From Hyphomicrobiales bacterium (GTDB taxonomy: Bacteria; Pseudomonadota; Alphaproteobacteria; Rhizobiales; Rhizobiaceae): a DNA stretch of 64,000 nucleotides. Location of the stretch: positions 88,727 through 152,726 of the forward strand of contig QEVK01000001.1 in assembly GCA_003577315.1 (NCBI GenBank). Reading direction: 5' to 3'. Of the stretch, positions 37,868 through 47,554 are shown in pieces. Positions within the stretch are counted from its first letter, which is position 1. Every line of letters starts with the position of its first letter. Both the position numbers and the translations under genes were made by a program. The notes beneath the pieces were generated by a model. It ran no database searches. It worked only from the letters and a program-made list of their open reading frames with translations, and was not told where the DNA came from.

Positions 37868-39154
37868 TCAGTCTCTCAGGCCGTAGAGCCGCGCGCGGAA
37901 GGCGGCCTTGTCCCTCAGATACGTGTCTTTGAGCGTGTCGACAACATGGCGCCGCCACAGCGGATCGAACGCCTCGTAGTCGCGATAGAAGCCCTGCTTG
38001 TTGAACACGTAGCGCGAGACGAAGTCGTCCGGCACGAAGTCCGAGATCAGCCGGTTGGTCAGCCAGGCGTCGGGGTGGCCGGGCCGGGCGCGCACGACGA
38101 GGAACCGCCGCGCCGGCGCCACCTCCTCCATCCGCATCTGGCCGAGCTGGGCGATCTCGCGCTTGGCGGCGTTGAGGAAGGGGAAGGTGCCGTCGCGCCC
38201 GATCAGCTCGGCATGGTTGTGCAGCCAGGTCTGGAGCCACACGCGGTCGAGCCCGCCGAGGTCGCGCCCGGGCTCGGCGCGGTGGATCAGCCCGCGCACC
38301 ACCATCTCGGCGCGGTGCTCCAGATAGTTCGACGCCTCGATCCACGAGGCGCGCGGCAGCTCGATGCGGCCGGTCGAGACCAGGAAGTCGTAGACGCGGC
38401 TCGGGTCGCGCAGCGAAAGATAGCTGACCTGCCACGGCCGCGAGCGGCGGAAGCCCGGGGCCGACGGGTCGGAGATGACCGTCGTCATGCCCGGATCGAC
38501 GAACACGTAGAGCCCGCCGAAATGGCTGGTCCAGTAGGCGTTGTGGCGGAAGACGACCTGCTCGGGAACGAGCGCGTTCTCGCGGATGTCGCCCGTCACC
38601 CTGGCGAGCTCGACCATGTGCTCCAGCGCGGCCGTGTCGCGCCACAGGTCGGGCTCCTGCTTCAGCCGGTCGATCAGGCCGGCGAGCTCGGTCGCCTTGC
38701 CGGTCACGTCCTCGGCCGACAGCACCTTGAACTCGACCTGGTTGATGGAAAGCAGGTCCTCGATGTCCTCGACGCTGGCGACCGAATCCTCGATCTCGCC
38801 GTAGATGACGTCCTTGATCGTCAGCGCGTTGATGACGCGGGCGTTCGCCGTCAGGAATTCGTAGAGGAGCTGCGAGGTGTTGGAGAAGGCGGTATGCACC
38901 ACCGGCAGCGACACCTGCTGCGGCGTCAGGATGATGAAGCGGCGGTTGATCTGGTTCGGGTCGAGATAGTGGATGTCGCCGAGGTCCTCCGCGACCTCGG
39001 GCGAGAAGCCGGTGCGGTCGATGGAGATCTTCTCGCGCGCGGTCGCCGGCAGGCCGAAGGCGCGCAGCGCCTTGTTGTAGCGCTCGATCAGGTGCGGCTC
39101 CTCGATGGGCAGCAGCCTGCCGTAGATCAGCTCGTTGTCGCGCAGAAGGTCCAT
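37868..39154 (-). CDS. Conserved protein of unknown function (DUF6638-like)
   Basis: 428 residues, soluble, no signal peptide, predominantly mixed alpha/beta. Notable segments are RYNKALRAFGLPATAREKISIDRTGFSPEVAEDLGD near the N terminus and VFVDPGMTTVISDPSAPGFRRSRPWQVSYLSL in the middle. No catalytic motif recognised. Its start overlaps the AAA+ ATPase stop by one base (TGATG), so synthesis is coupled; a partner or effector of the ATPase is likely. The DUF6638 assignment is from memory of similar operons. Confidence 0.7.
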   Translation of the reverse strand: MDLLRDNELIYGRLLPIEEPHLIERYNKALRAFGLPATAREKISIDRTGFSPEVAEDLGDIHYLDPNQINRRFIILTPQQVSLPVVHTAFSNTSQLLYEFLTANARVINALTIKDVIYGEIEDSVASVEDIEDLLSINQVEFKVLSAEDVTGKATELAGLIDRLKQEPDLWRDTAALEHMVELARVTGDIRENALVPEQVVFRHNAYWTSHFGGLYVFVDPGMTTVISDPSAPGFRRSRPWQVSYLSLRDPSRVYDFLVSTGRIELPRASWIEASNYLEHRAEMVVRGLIHRAEPGRDLGGLDRVWLQTWLHNHAELIGRDGTFPFLNAAKREIAQLGQMRMEEVAPARRFLVVRARPGHPDAWLTNRLISDFVPDDFVSRYVFNKQGFYRDYEAFDPLWRRHVVDTLKDTYLRDKAAFRARLYGLRD

Positions 39155-41064
39155 CAGGCGCTCCAGAGACCCTTTTGCTTCAGCGCCTCGATCTCGGCCA
39201 GCGCCCGCTCGCGCAGACGCGCGTCACGGACGATCTTCTCGACCGCCGAATCGTCCGACCTGTCGGAATAGCGGAACTCCGAATCGGCGTAGCGGTTGAT
39301 CTCCTGCATCACCATGTCCATCGTGAACGGCCGGCGCAGCTCCTCGATCATCGCCTTCTTCTCGTCGTAGCTCTTGCCCATGAACGCCTCGCGCGTCTCG
39401 AACCACTCGTCGGGAAGCTCGATGTCCATCGCGCGCATCTTGATCGCGTCGGTGACGTTCTTGATCGCCCGGCCGGTGAAGCGCGGCTCCGCCTCCTTGA
39501 TGCGGTGGAGATAGTCGCCGATGTCGGCCAGCGTCTTCGGCTCGCCGCGCTCGTCCATGAAGCGGTCGTAGACCTTTTTAAGTCCGTCCTCCTGCGGCCG
39601 CGCATGGTTTTCATAAGCCGTTTCGACGGCGCGCTGGATTTCCTGCGCCGCATAGAGCGTGTGGTCGCCGAGCGGGATCTTGTGGTTCTTGCCGGCCAGC
39701 AGCACGAAGATGTCGATGTAGTCGTCGCGCGTCTGCGGCCCGTCGACCAGCCAGCGCGCGCCGGCGCGCTGGCGCAAGGCGTCGTCCACGTTCTCGGGAT
39801 AGTTGGAGAACATGCCGAAGGTCGAGTTGCCGCGCACCACGGTGGCGGCACCCGCGAAGGCGTCCATCAAGACGCCGGTGATCTCCTGCTGGCCGGCGGA
39901 CGCGCGGTCGTCGGAGCGGCGCGCCGCCACCTGGTCGATGTCGTCGATGGTGCCGAAGCCGATGGAGCGCGGGTTGAGCACGTTGTTGATGAACTGGCGG
40001 CAGTTCTGGCCCGATTTGCCCTGATAGGAGGAAATCTGGTCGACGCCGAAATTCTCGTAGTGGAAGGGCACGCCCGCCACCTGCGCATAGCCGTGGACGA
40101 GGCCGGCGATCATCTGGATCAGCGTCGTCTTGCCGGTGCCGGGCGCGCCGTCGCCGATGAAGGTGAACAGGAAGCCGCCGAGCTCGACGAAGGGGTTCAG
40201 CTGACGGTCGAAATCGTAGGCCATCAGCATCTTGGCGAGCTTCAGCGACTGGTACTTGGCGATGTGGTTGCCGACCACCTCCTCGGGCTTCCTGAAGGTC
40301 ATCGACAGCGGCTTGACCTTGCGGCCGGGCGCGACGTCGAAGCCGTCGAGGGTGAAGTCGTCCTTCTCGACGCGGATATGGGCGTTCTCGAAGCCGCCCA
40401 GCGCGTCGAACCGGCCTTTTCGCGTCAAGAGCCCCTCGATGGCCGTAGTGGCGAAGGCGCGGATGCGCGGGGCGAGGTCGGCATCGTCCTTCGCGCCCGC
40501 AAGCGCGGCGTCCAGCCCCGCGACAAGCGCCTTCAGCGCATCCTGCTGGGTGTCGAAGACGTAGTCCGGCTCGCGGATGTCGCCCGGGGCCTCGGCGTCG
40601 CTCTCGACCGTCTGTGTGAGGTAGGAGGCGAAGGTGAAGGCGGCGACGTAGGCCGCGGCTGAGAGCAGCCGCTTGTAGGCGGCGACGTCCTCGCCTTCCA
40701 GCGGCGAGCGCGCGTTCCTGGCCTGAAGGTCCTCGAGCGCCGTCGAGCGGGCGAACACGTCCGCCACGGCCATGGCGACGGCCAACCCCCGCCGGGCGCG
40801 ATAGAGCGCCGTGTGCTGGGCGATGGAAAGAAGCTGGTCGTCGGGCCGCACGGCCTGCACGGTCTTCGCAAGCTCGACCTCGCGCGTGCGGCGCACCGAG
40901 CCGGTGGAAACGGTGGAGACGAAGCGCCGGCCGGTGCCGGCAAGCTCGGTCTGCGAGCGCGGCGAGGAATCCTCCAGCACCACGATGCGGGTGATGAAGC
41001 TGTGCGCCAGCGCGCGGTGCTTCTCGATGTCGGCTTCGGGGATCGCGGTCAGGCCGGTATCCAT
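39154..41064 (-). CDS. AAA+ ATPase of a conserved unknown operon
   Basis: 636 residues. About 290 residues of helical N-terminal region, then an AAA+ module: Walker A GDGAPGTGKTT (304-314), Walker B-like GFGTIDDID (369-377), a sensor-like TFGMFSNYPENVDD and a conserved ALRQRAGARWLVDGP (about 429-443) with candidate arginine fingers; a helical C-terminal lid follows. The proteins next door are coiled-coil and membrane types, so it may power assembly or remodelling of a membrane-linked complex. No protease or nuclease domain is seen. Upstream gap 57 bp. Confidence 0.85.
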   Translation of the reverse strand: MDTGLTAIPEADIEKHRALAHSFITRIVVLEDSSPRSQTELAGTGRRFVSTVSTGSVRRTREVELAKTVQAVRPDDQLLSIAQHTALYRARRGLAVAMAVADVFARSTALEDLQARNARSPLEGEDVAAYKRLLSAAAYVAAFTFASYLTQTVESDAEAPGDIREPDYVFDTQQDALKALVAGLDAALAGAKDDADLAPRIRAFATTAIEGLLTRKGRFDALGGFENAHIRVEKDDFTLDGFDVAPGRKVKPLSMTFRKPEEVVGNHIAKYQSLKLAKMLMAYDFDRQLNPFVELGGFLFTFIGDGAPGTGKTTLIQMIAGLVHGYAQVAGVPFHYENFGVDQISSYQGKSGQNCRQFINNVLNPRSIGFGTIDDIDQVAARRSDDRASAGQQEITGVLMDAFAGAATVVRGNSTFGMFSNYPENVDDALRQRAGARWLVDGPQTRDDYIDIFVLLAGKNHKIPLGDHTLYAAQEIQRAVETAYENHARPQEDGLKKVYDRFMDERGEPKTLADIGDYLHRIKEAEPRFTGRAIKNVTDAIKMRAMDIELPDEWFETREAFMGKSYDEKKAMIEELRRPFTMDMVMQEINRYADSEFRYSDRSDDSAVEKIVRDARLRERALAEIEALKQKGLWSA

Positions 41065-41121
41065 GGCGTTCCTCGTCGTTCGATGCGCGCTCGCCGCCCC
41101 TCGTCCCCGGACAGGGTCGCG

Positions 41122-42267
41122 CTACACATCGCTGATGACCTGCCCGTTGGAGATGATGTGCACCTGATAGCCGCCGAAGACCGCCTGCGCCTCGCCGGCG
41201 GCGTAGAGCGCCTGATAGGCCTCGTGCGGGATCAGCGCGTGGCGCTCGTAGGAGGACACGCCCTGCCGGGCCGCCTCCAGGTCGTCGGTGTTGATGTAGA
41301 ACTCCTCGCGCGCCGGCTGGCGCGAGAACAGGCCCTTGCGCGCCGGCTGCTCGGCCTTGGAGAATATCTCCTGCACGGTCCAGGTCAGCAGCCAGGCGTT
41401 CTCCTCGCGCCGCACCTTGGACAGCACCTCGGCCACGGTCGAGTTGTGCTCGGTGATGCCGGCCGAGTAGAACGGCCCCAGCACGACGCGGCGAAGCTGC
41501 TTGGGATGCAGCGTCTCGAAATCCTTGTCGAGATTGGTGGCGATGGTGGCCGGCGTCAGCGAATAGGCCGAGTTCTTCTCGCAGAAATCGTCGAAGCGGT
41601 GGGCGAGCTCGGGGTTGAGCAGCCCCTCGACCGGCAGCGGCACCTTGACCTTCTCGTTGAGCTTGCCGTCCTTCGTCACCAGCGTCCTGACCACGTTCTC
41701 CGAGGAATCCTCGATCGTCGCCATATAGACCAGCGGCAGGTTGGCCGAGCCGTCGAACGCGCCCCAATGGACGACGCAGATCGGCCGCATCGTCTTGGGA
41801 TTGACCGAGACGCGGATCGTCTTGGGCAGCACGAAGGGCGCGAAGGTCAGCCCCGACGAGACCTCCTCCAGATAGAGCCGCTCGGCCATCGAGCGGCGCA
41901 GCGCCTCCGGCATGGCGCGCCGGCGCAGGATGAAGTCGGCCATCTCGGCGCGCAGCACGCCGGGCTCGGGGATCGCCGCCAGCCGCTTGTCGGCCGTGCG
42001 GCGGTCGTTCTCCAGCTCCAGCACGTTCTGGAACACCGGATAGCCGCTCTCGGCGCGGCCGATGCGGAAGGATTCCATGAAGCCGAGCCGGTTTCGCCAG
42101 CAGGAGAACGAGTTCTCCAGCCGCACGATGTATTCCGACATCACCCGTGCGACGAGGTCGTGGCGGTAGAGCGGCGAGCGGTCGTCGCGCAGGAAGATGT
42201 CGAGGCCGGCGAGCGCGGCGGAGATCGCTCCGAAATAGCGCGCTGCGGCGTCGGTGGCGGGAGCCAT
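41122..42267 (-). CDS. Hypothetical protein in the AAA+ operon
   Basis: About 381 residues, no signal peptide or membrane segment. Opens with a helical domain (YFGAISAALAGLDIFLRDDRSPLYRHDLVARVMSEYIVRLE) and has a mixed C-terminal half ending FGGYQVHIISNGQVISDV. No recognised domain; not assigned. It lies 25 bp downstream of the coiled-coil gene and upstream of the ATPase, and occurs in the same order as the other members, so it is probably a subunit. Confidence 0.75.
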   Translation of the reverse strand: MAPATDAAARYFGAISAALAGLDIFLRDDRSPLYRHDLVARVMSEYIVRLENSFSCWRNRLGFMESFRIGRAESGYPVFQNVLELENDRRTADKRLAAIPEPGVLRAEMADFILRRRAMPEALRRSMAERLYLEEVSSGLTFAPFVLPKTIRVSVNPKTMRPICVVHWGAFDGSANLPLVYMATIEDSSENVVRTLVTKDGKLNEKVKVPLPVEGLLNPELAHRFDDFCEKNSAYSLTPATIATNLDKDFETLHPKQLRRVVLGPFYSAGITEHNSTVAEVLSKVRREENAWLLTWTVQEIFSKAEQPARKGLFSRQPAREEFYINTDDLEAARQGVSSYERHALIPHEAYQALYAAGEAQAVFGGYQVHIISNGQVISDV

Positions 42268-42292
42268 GCGTGCAAACCCCTCGGGGCCGGGC

Positions 42293-43381
42293 CTACTGCT
42301 TCACGTAGTCGGCCGCGTTGTGCTTGCGCAGCACCTCCTCGAAGCGCCGGGCGAAGGCGTCGTCGGCCAGCTTCTTGCGGCGCTGGATGTCGGCGGTCGT
42401 GACCATGTTCTTCTCGTGCAGCTCGAGCAGGTCGCCGATGTGGCGCTGCGCGGCCGCGCCGATGCCGGCCATGGTCTCCTCGGCGGTGTTGTCGACCTGG
42501 CTGCCCAGCGTGTTGATGCGGTGGGCGACCTCCTGCTGGGCCGCCGTCTTCAGCGAATCCTCCAGCGCCTTGTACAGGACGATGCGCTGCTCGGTGTCGA
42601 TGGTCAGCTTGTTGATGAGCGTGTTCTGCGCGGCGATCTGGTTGTTGAGCGAGTCGACGAAGGTCTGGAACATCGCCGTGTAGCGTTCCAGCGTCTGGCT
42701 TTCGGCCAGGAGCTCCTGCTCCTTGGCCTGCTTCTCGTTGTATTCGGTGGCGAGCTTCGAGCGCGCGCCCTCCAGCTCCGTGCGCTCGGTCTGGCTGGTC
42801 GAGGCGGCGATGCGGTTCTCGATGTCGAGCAGCAGCGGGTTCAGCTCCTCGATGCGCTTCTGGGTGGCGGTCAGCTCCTCGATGGTGCGCTTGCGCCGCT
42901 CGATCACCTGGGAAAGGCTGGTCTCCGAGGTCTTGTAGCGCTGGTCGAGGACGTTCTTCTGCTCCTTCAGGATGCCGACGATGGTGTCGGACTTGGCCAG
43001 AAGCTCCTGCAGGTTGCCGGCCAGCGACATGTTGCGCACGCGCTCGGTGCGCATGCGCTGCTTGCGCTGGGCGGAGAAGACGCCGACGAGGTTCTCCCAC
43101 GTCGTATAGCTCTTCATGCTCTCGAACTCGGCGCCGAAGACGTTGGTGGCGTCCTCGAGCCCGATGATCAGGTCGGCGATGTTGCCCTCCATGACCTTCT
43201 GCTGGTTGAGCACGTCCTGGATGCGCGCGTTCTCGATGTCGAAGTCGGCCGCGCCGATCCGGGCGTCGGCCTGGGCGAACTGCTCCAGCATCACGCCCGA
43301 CTGCTCGATCCTGGCGCGCATGTCCTCGACCACGCGCTTTGTCCTGGCGATCTCGGCGTCGAAATTCTGCAGCGTGGCCAT
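42293..43381 (-). CDS. Coiled-coil protein, TelA (YaaN)-like
   Basis: About 362 residues, almost wholly alpha-helical with long heptad stretches (roughly 1-60 and 140-270); no membrane segment. The C-terminal portion (HRINTLGSQVDNTAEETMAGIGAAAQRHIGDLLELHEKNMVTTADIQRRKKLADDAFARRFEEV) is similar in layout to TelA/toxic-anion-resistance proteins, which often pair with AAA+ ATPases. The similarity is by eye. Start MATLQNF after GGAGAG. First gene of the five-gene operon. Confidence 0.75.
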   Translation of the reverse strand: MATLQNFDAEIARTKRVVEDMRARIEQSGVMLEQFAQADARIGAADFDIENARIQDVLNQQKVMEGNIADLIIGLEDATNVFGAEFESMKSYTTWENLVGVFSAQRKQRMRTERVRNMSLAGNLQELLAKSDTIVGILKEQKNVLDQRYKTSETSLSQVIERRKRTIEELTATQKRIEELNPLLLDIENRIAASTSQTERTELEGARSKLATEYNEKQAKEQELLAESQTLERYTAMFQTFVDSLNNQIAAQNTLINKLTIDTEQRIVLYKALEDSLKTAAQQEVAHRINTLGSQVDNTAEETMAGIGAAAQRHIGDLLELHEKNMVTTADIQRRKKLADDAFARRFEEVLRKHNAADYVKQ

Positions 43382-43644
43382 GCGCTTGTCTCTCCGGTTC
43401 CAGTGACGATTTGGCGTGATGCTCGCCTCGACAGGGTGCGGCGAATATAGGTGGCGCCAATTGCGATGGAAAGACGGCATCGCGCGGCCGCGCCCGCCGG
43501 CCGCACCGTCGAAAACGACAGGGCCTGTCGCCAAAAGACAAGTGCACGGCGGCGCCTGTGGCGCGCCCGCGGGTTGAATCGGCGGACAAATGGTGTTTGG
43601 CTCAAGAATAAAAATTGCCGCCGCTTCAAATGGGGAGACCTTTT

Positions 43645-44592
43645 ATGTCACGCATCGCAACGATCTCGGCAGCTCTGGCGCTTTCGGCGGCGCTCGGCGC
43701 GACCGCGGCCGCCGCCGCGGAGGCCGAGAGCTGCCGCACCGTCGCCTTCTCGGATGTCGGCTGGACCGACATCACCTCCACCACCGCCACCGCTTCGGTG
43801 ATCCTTTCCGCGCTCGGCTACCAGCCCGAGGTGCAGGTGCTTTCCGTGCCGGTCACCTACGCCTCGCTCAAGAGCGGCGACATCGACGTCTTCCTCGGCA
43901 ACTGGATGCCGACCATGGAGGCCGACATCGCGCCCTATCGCGAGGACGGCTCGGTCGAGACCCTCGTCACCAACCTGACCGGCGCGAAATACACGCTCGC
44001 CGTGCCGAAATACACCTTCGACGCCGGGCTGAAGACCTTCCAGGACATCGCCCAGTTCCGCGACCAGCTCGGCGGCAAGATCTACGGCATCGAGCCGGGC
44101 AACGACGGCAACCGCCTGATCCTCGACATGATCGAGGCCGACCAGTTCGGCCTTTCCGGCTTCGAGCTGGTGGAAAGCTCGGAGGCCGGCATGCTGTCGG
44201 CCGTCATGCGCGGGGCGCGCTCGCAGCAGCACATGGTCTTCCTCGGCTGGGAGCCGCACCCGATGAACGCCAACATCGAGATGGAGTATCTGGCCGGCGG
44301 CGACGATGTGTTCGGCCCCGACTACGGCGGCGCGACCGTCCACACCAACACGCGCAAGGGCTACGCCCAGGAATGCCCGAACGTCGGCAAGTTCCTGACC
44401 AACCTCGTCTTCTCGCTGGAGATGGAGAACGAGATCATGGGCGCGATCCTCGACGACGGCAAGGAGCCGAACGCCGCCGCCACCGAATGGCTCAAGGCCA
44501 ACCCCGACGCGCTCGGCCCCTGGCTCGACGGGGTGACGACCTTCGACGGCGGCGACGGCGCGGCGGCGGTGAAGGCCGCGCTGGGCCTCTGA
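43645..44592 (+). CDS. choX: Choline ABC transporter substrate-binding protein
   Basis: Periplasmic binding protein, 315 residues, with signal peptide (1-25, ending AAAAE). FSDVGWTDITSTTATASVILSALGY and FLGNWMPTMEADI and VFLGWEPHPMN carry the aromatic-box tryptophans typical of ChoX/OpuAC choline binders. GGGGAGA site before the ATG. First gene of choXWV. Promoter not clearly identified. Confidence 0.93.
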   Translation: MSRIATISAALALSAALGATAAAAAEAESCRTVAFSDVGWTDITSTTATASVILSALGYQPEVQVLSVPVTYASLKSGDIDVFLGNWMPTMEADIAPYREDGSVETLVTNLTGAKYTLAVPKYTFDAGLKTFQDIAQFRDQLGGKIYGIEPGNDGNRLILDMIEADQFGLSGFELVESSEAGMLSAVMRGARSQQHMVFLGWEPHPMNANIEMEYLAGGDDVFGPDYGGATVHTNTRKGYAQECPNVGKFLTNLVFSLEMENEIMGAILDDGKEPNAAATEWLKANPDALGPWLDGVTTFDGGDGAAAVKAALGL

Positions 44593-44633
44593 CATTGACA
44601 CGGTCGCGCCGCTCCTCGTCCGGTCCCCGGGGC

Positions 44634-44740
44634 CGCCTTCTCCCGGCGAACGGGGAGATGGGAGAAGCGGCGAGGTCGCGGCCAACCTGCCTCTCCCCGA
44701 TTGCGGGGAGAGGATGCCGGCAGGCAGGTGAGGAGCGGCG
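44634..44740. repeat. RIME-like dispersed palindromic repeat, copy 2
   Basis: Two hairpin modules between choX and choW. The second (44691-44712) has a 9-bp stem CTCTCCCCG / CGGGGAGAG with loop ATTG, followed by GATGCCGGCAGGCAGG, the same order as in the copy at 20429-20505. As there, the repeat separates a binding-protein gene from its permease, and may limit read-through or protect the choX message. Confidence 0.7.
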
Positions 44741-44800
44741 CGCCCGCCGCAGGCCCGACCCCTCCGCCTCGATGCCGGCAGCCTTCTGAGGGGAGCAACC

Positions 44801-45655
44801 ATGGATCCGATCTCGCAATGGATCGCCGGGTGGAAGATTCCCGTCGGTCGCTGGGGCCGCGAGTTCTTCGATTTCCTGACGACCAACTTCGCCTGGTTCT
44901 TCGACACGCTCGCCGCCTGGCTTTCCGGCCTGCTGGACGGCCTCGTCGTCGGCCTCTTGTGGCTGCCGCCCATCGTGGTCGTGGCGCTGATCGCCGCGCT
45001 CGCCCACCTTCTCAAGCGCTCGTGGACGCTGACGGCGGGCGTCATCCTCGGCCTCGCCTTCATCATCAATCAGGGACTGTGGAAGGAGACGGTCGAGACG
45101 CTGGTGCTGGTGGTGGCCGCCACCGCCTGCTCGATGGCCATCGGCGTGCCGATCGGCATCTGGGCCGCGCACAACGAGCGCGTCTATCGCGTGCTCCAGC
45201 CGATCCTCGACCTGATGCAGACGCTGCCGACCTTCGTCTACCTGATCCCAGTGCTGATCCTGTTCGGCCTCGGCATCGCGCCGGGGCTGATCGTCACCGT
45301 CATCTTCGCCAGCCCCGCGCCGATCAGGTTGACCTATCTCGGCATCACCTCGGTGCCGAAGCCGCTGCTCGAAGCCGGCGCCTCCTTCGGCGCGACGAAG
45401 CGGCAATTGCTGTGGAAGGTCGAGCTGCCCTCGGCGCTGCCGACCATCATGGCGGGGCTCACCCAGTGCATCATGCTGTCGCTGTCGATGGTGGTGATCG
45501 CGGCGCTGATCGGCGCCAACGGCCTCGGCCGCCCGGTGGTGCGGGCGCTGAACTCGGTCAACATCCCGCTCGGGCTCGAGGCCGGGCTCGCCATCGTCAT
45601 CCTGGCCATCATCCTCGACCGCATGGCGCGCATCGGCGGGGAGGAGCGCAAATGA
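44801..45655 (+). CDS. choW: Choline ABC transporter permease
   Basis: Inner-membrane permease, 284 residues, with at least six predicted membrane segments and the EAA-loop LEAGASFGATKRQLLWKVELPSALPTIMAG. MQTLPTFVYLIPVLILFGLG is characteristic of ProW/ChoW. Follows choX after a repeat and overlaps choV by 4 bp (ATGA). Imports choline or betaine for osmoprotection or catabolism; bet genes are not in the window. Confidence 0.93.
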   Translation: MDPISQWIAGWKIPVGRWGREFFDFLTTNFAWFFDTLAAWLSGLLDGLVVGLLWLPPIVVVALIAALAHLLKRSWTLTAGVILGLAFIINQGLWKETVETLVLVVAATACSMAIGVPIGIWAAHNERVYRVLQPILDLMQTLPTFVYLIPVLILFGLGIAPGLIVTVIFASPAPIRLTYLGITSVPKPLLEAGASFGATKRQLLWKVELPSALPTIMAGLTQCIMLSLSMVVIAALIGANGLGRPVVRALNSVNIPLGLEAGLAIVILAIILDRMARIGGEERK

Positions 45656-46833
45656 GCGCCGCCGTCGAGTTCAAGAACGTCGACATCGTGTTCGGCGAGG
45701 AGAAGGCGAAGGCGCTCGCCATGATCGACGCCGGCGCGACCCGCGCCGGGATCCTGGAGGCGACGGGCGCGGTGGTGGGCTGCGCCGGCGCCACCCTCAC
45801 CGTCGAGCAGGGCGAGATCTCGGTGCTGATGGGCCTGTCCGGCTCGGGCAAGTCGACGCTGCTGCGCGCCGTCAACGGGCTGAACGCGGTGACGCGCGGC
45901 GAGGTCATCGTCCACGACCGCGGCCGCTCGACCGACGTGGTCTCCTGCCCGGAGGCGCAGCTGCGCCGCATCCGCCGCGAGAGCGTCGCCATGGTCTTCC
46001 AGCAGTTCGCGCTTTTGCCGTGGCGCACGGTGGAGGAGAATGTCGGCTTCGGGCTGGAGCTGGCCGGCGTGCAGCCGGCCGAGCGCAAGGAGCGCGTGGC
46101 AAGGCAGCTCGCGCTCGTCGGCCTCACCGAATGGGCGGGCAAGTACGCGCACGAGCTTTCCGGCGGCATGCAGCAGCGCGTGGGGCTCGCGCGCGCCTTC
46201 GCCACCGAGGCGCCGATCCTCCTGATGGACGAGCCGTTCTCCGCCCTCGACCCGCTGATCCGCACCAAGTTGCAGGACGAGCTTCTGGAGCTTCAGGCGC
46301 GGCTCAAGAAGACCATCGTCTTCGTCAGCCACGATCTGGAGGAGGCGCTGAAGATCGGCAACCGCATCACCATCATGGAGGGCGGCAGGATCGTCCAGAC
46401 CGGCGCGCCGGAGGACATCGTGCTCGCCCCCGCCAACGACTACGTCCGCGACTTCATCGCCAACGTGAACCCGATGTCGGTGCTGACGGCGTGGAACGTC
46501 ATGCGCGACCGCCGCGACCTGGAGGACGCCGGCGACGGCTGGGTCTGGCTCGACCGCCGCCGGACCTCGCGCTTCCGCCTCGACGAGAACGGGCTGGTCA
46601 TCGCGGCCGAGCGCCACGGCAAGCCGGCGGTCTGGGTCTCGTGCGACCCGTTCCAGGCGCTCGCCGACACCGCCCACCACATCTACTGGGCCAAGCCCGG
46701 CACCTCGCTCAAGGCGGTGATGCAGGCCATGCACCAGTCGCGCACGGCCCCGGTCGCCCTGTTCGACGAGGCCTCGCGCTTCGTCGGCGCCATCGGCGTC
46801 ACCGACGTGCTGGGCGCGGTGCTGCGGCGCTGA
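45652..46833 (+). CDS. choV: Choline ABC transporter ATP-binding protein
   Basis: ATPase subunit, 393 residues. Walker A GLSGSGKSTLL, Q-loop VFQQFALLPWRTV, signature LSGGMQQRVGLARA, Walker B LLMDEPFSALDP and H-loop FVSHDLEEA are intact. The C-terminal third is a CBS-like region (FQALADTAHHIYWAKPG, VGAIGVTDVLGAVLRR), as in ProV-type transporters, where it senses ionic strength. Coupled to choW. Confidence 0.94.
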   Translation: MSAAVEFKNVDIVFGEEKAKALAMIDAGATRAGILEATGAVVGCAGATLTVEQGEISVLMGLSGSGKSTLLRAVNGLNAVTRGEVIVHDRGRSTDVVSCPEAQLRRIRRESVAMVFQQFALLPWRTVEENVGFGLELAGVQPAERKERVARQLALVGLTEWAGKYAHELSGGMQQRVGLARAFATEAPILLMDEPFSALDPLIRTKLQDELLELQARLKKTIVFVSHDLEEALKIGNRITIMEGGRIVQTGAPEDIVLAPANDYVRDFIANVNPMSVLTAWNVMRDRRDLEDAGDGWVWLDRRRTSRFRLDENGLVIAAERHGKPAVWVSCDPFQALADTAHHIYWAKPGTSLKAVMQAMHQSRTAPVALFDEASRFVGAIGVTDVLGAVLRR

Positions 46834-46841
46834 AGCGCGCG

Positions 46842-47327
46842 CTATGCCCCGTGCTCCTTGATGTAGGCGACCATCTGGTCGACCACGGTGCCCCAGCCTT
46901 CGTGGAAGCCCATCTCCTCGTGGCTCTTGCGCGTCTCCTCGTTGCCGTGGACGGCCACCGCCCGGTAGTGCGTGCCCTCGCCCCGCGGCGCAAGCTCCAG
47001 CACCGCCGTGAAGAACGGCTTCGGCGAAGGCCGGTATCCGGGCAGCAGCGTGTCGGTGAACACCAGCCGCCTGTTGGGCGTCACCTCGAGATAGCAGCCG
47101 ACATTCGGAAACTCCTGCCCCTGGGGCGAGCGCATGGTGGAGCTGAAGATGCCGCCCGGCCGCAGGTCGATCTCGCAGGCGGCGATGCTCCACGGCTTCG
47201 GCACGAACCAGTGGCGCAGATGCTCCGGCGTCGTCCACGCTTTCCAGACGAGCTCGACCGGCACGTCGAGCTCGCGTTCGAGCACCAAGTCGAGCTTCGG
47301 GTCGACCGCAAATGTCTCGGATGTCAT
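46842..47327 (-). CDS. SRPBCC/AHSA1-family protein
   Basis: 161 residues with the activator-of-Hsp90 (AHSA1)-type START fold: [33 protein letters not shown] at the N terminus, then [11 protein letters not shown] and the [25 protein letters not shown] helix. Such small proteins are usually ligand-binding; no specific role can be given. Convergent with choV (8 bp apart) and divergent from the SDR gene. GAGGAGG site before the ATG. Confidence 0.85.
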   Translation of the reverse strand: MTSETFAVDPKLDLVLERELDVPVELVWKAWTTPEHLRHWFVPKPWSIAACEIDLRPGGIFSSTMRSPQGQEFPNVGCYLEVTPNRRLVFTDTLLPGYRPSPKPFFTAVLELAPRGEGTHYRAVAVHGNEETRKSHEEMGFHEGWGTVVDQMVAYIKEHGA

Positions 47328-47529
47328 GTCCTGGCCTCCTCTTGCGCCGCCCGCAGGCCCAACATAGCGCGCCGCGCCGGCACGTCCACGCCCCCTGCCT
47401 GCCCCCTGGCGCCCCCTCCCCGACCGGCCCGGCGAGGCAACAGACCGCAGGGGACCGCGGGCGCCGGCGCGCCCGGCCACCTTGCGCCCCTCCCCGTCGG
47501 GCCGCTAAGATGCCGGCAATTGTTCAATT

Positions 47530-47544
47530 CACAACAATATTGTG
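47530..47544. promoter_or_regulatory. Short inverted repeat before the SDR gene
   Basis: CACAA-CAATA-TTGTG directly before the ribosome-binding site of the SDR gene. Could be a TetR/FadR-like operator for the acyl-CoA pair; arms are only 5 bp, so chance is possible. Confidence 0.3.
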
Positions 47545-47554
47545 GAGGAATCCC

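Noticed and set aside
36724..43381. Phage-defence interpretation of the AAA+ operon
   Set aside because: No nuclease, toxin, deaminase, retron or phage-sensing domain recognised; the surrounding genes are housekeeping.
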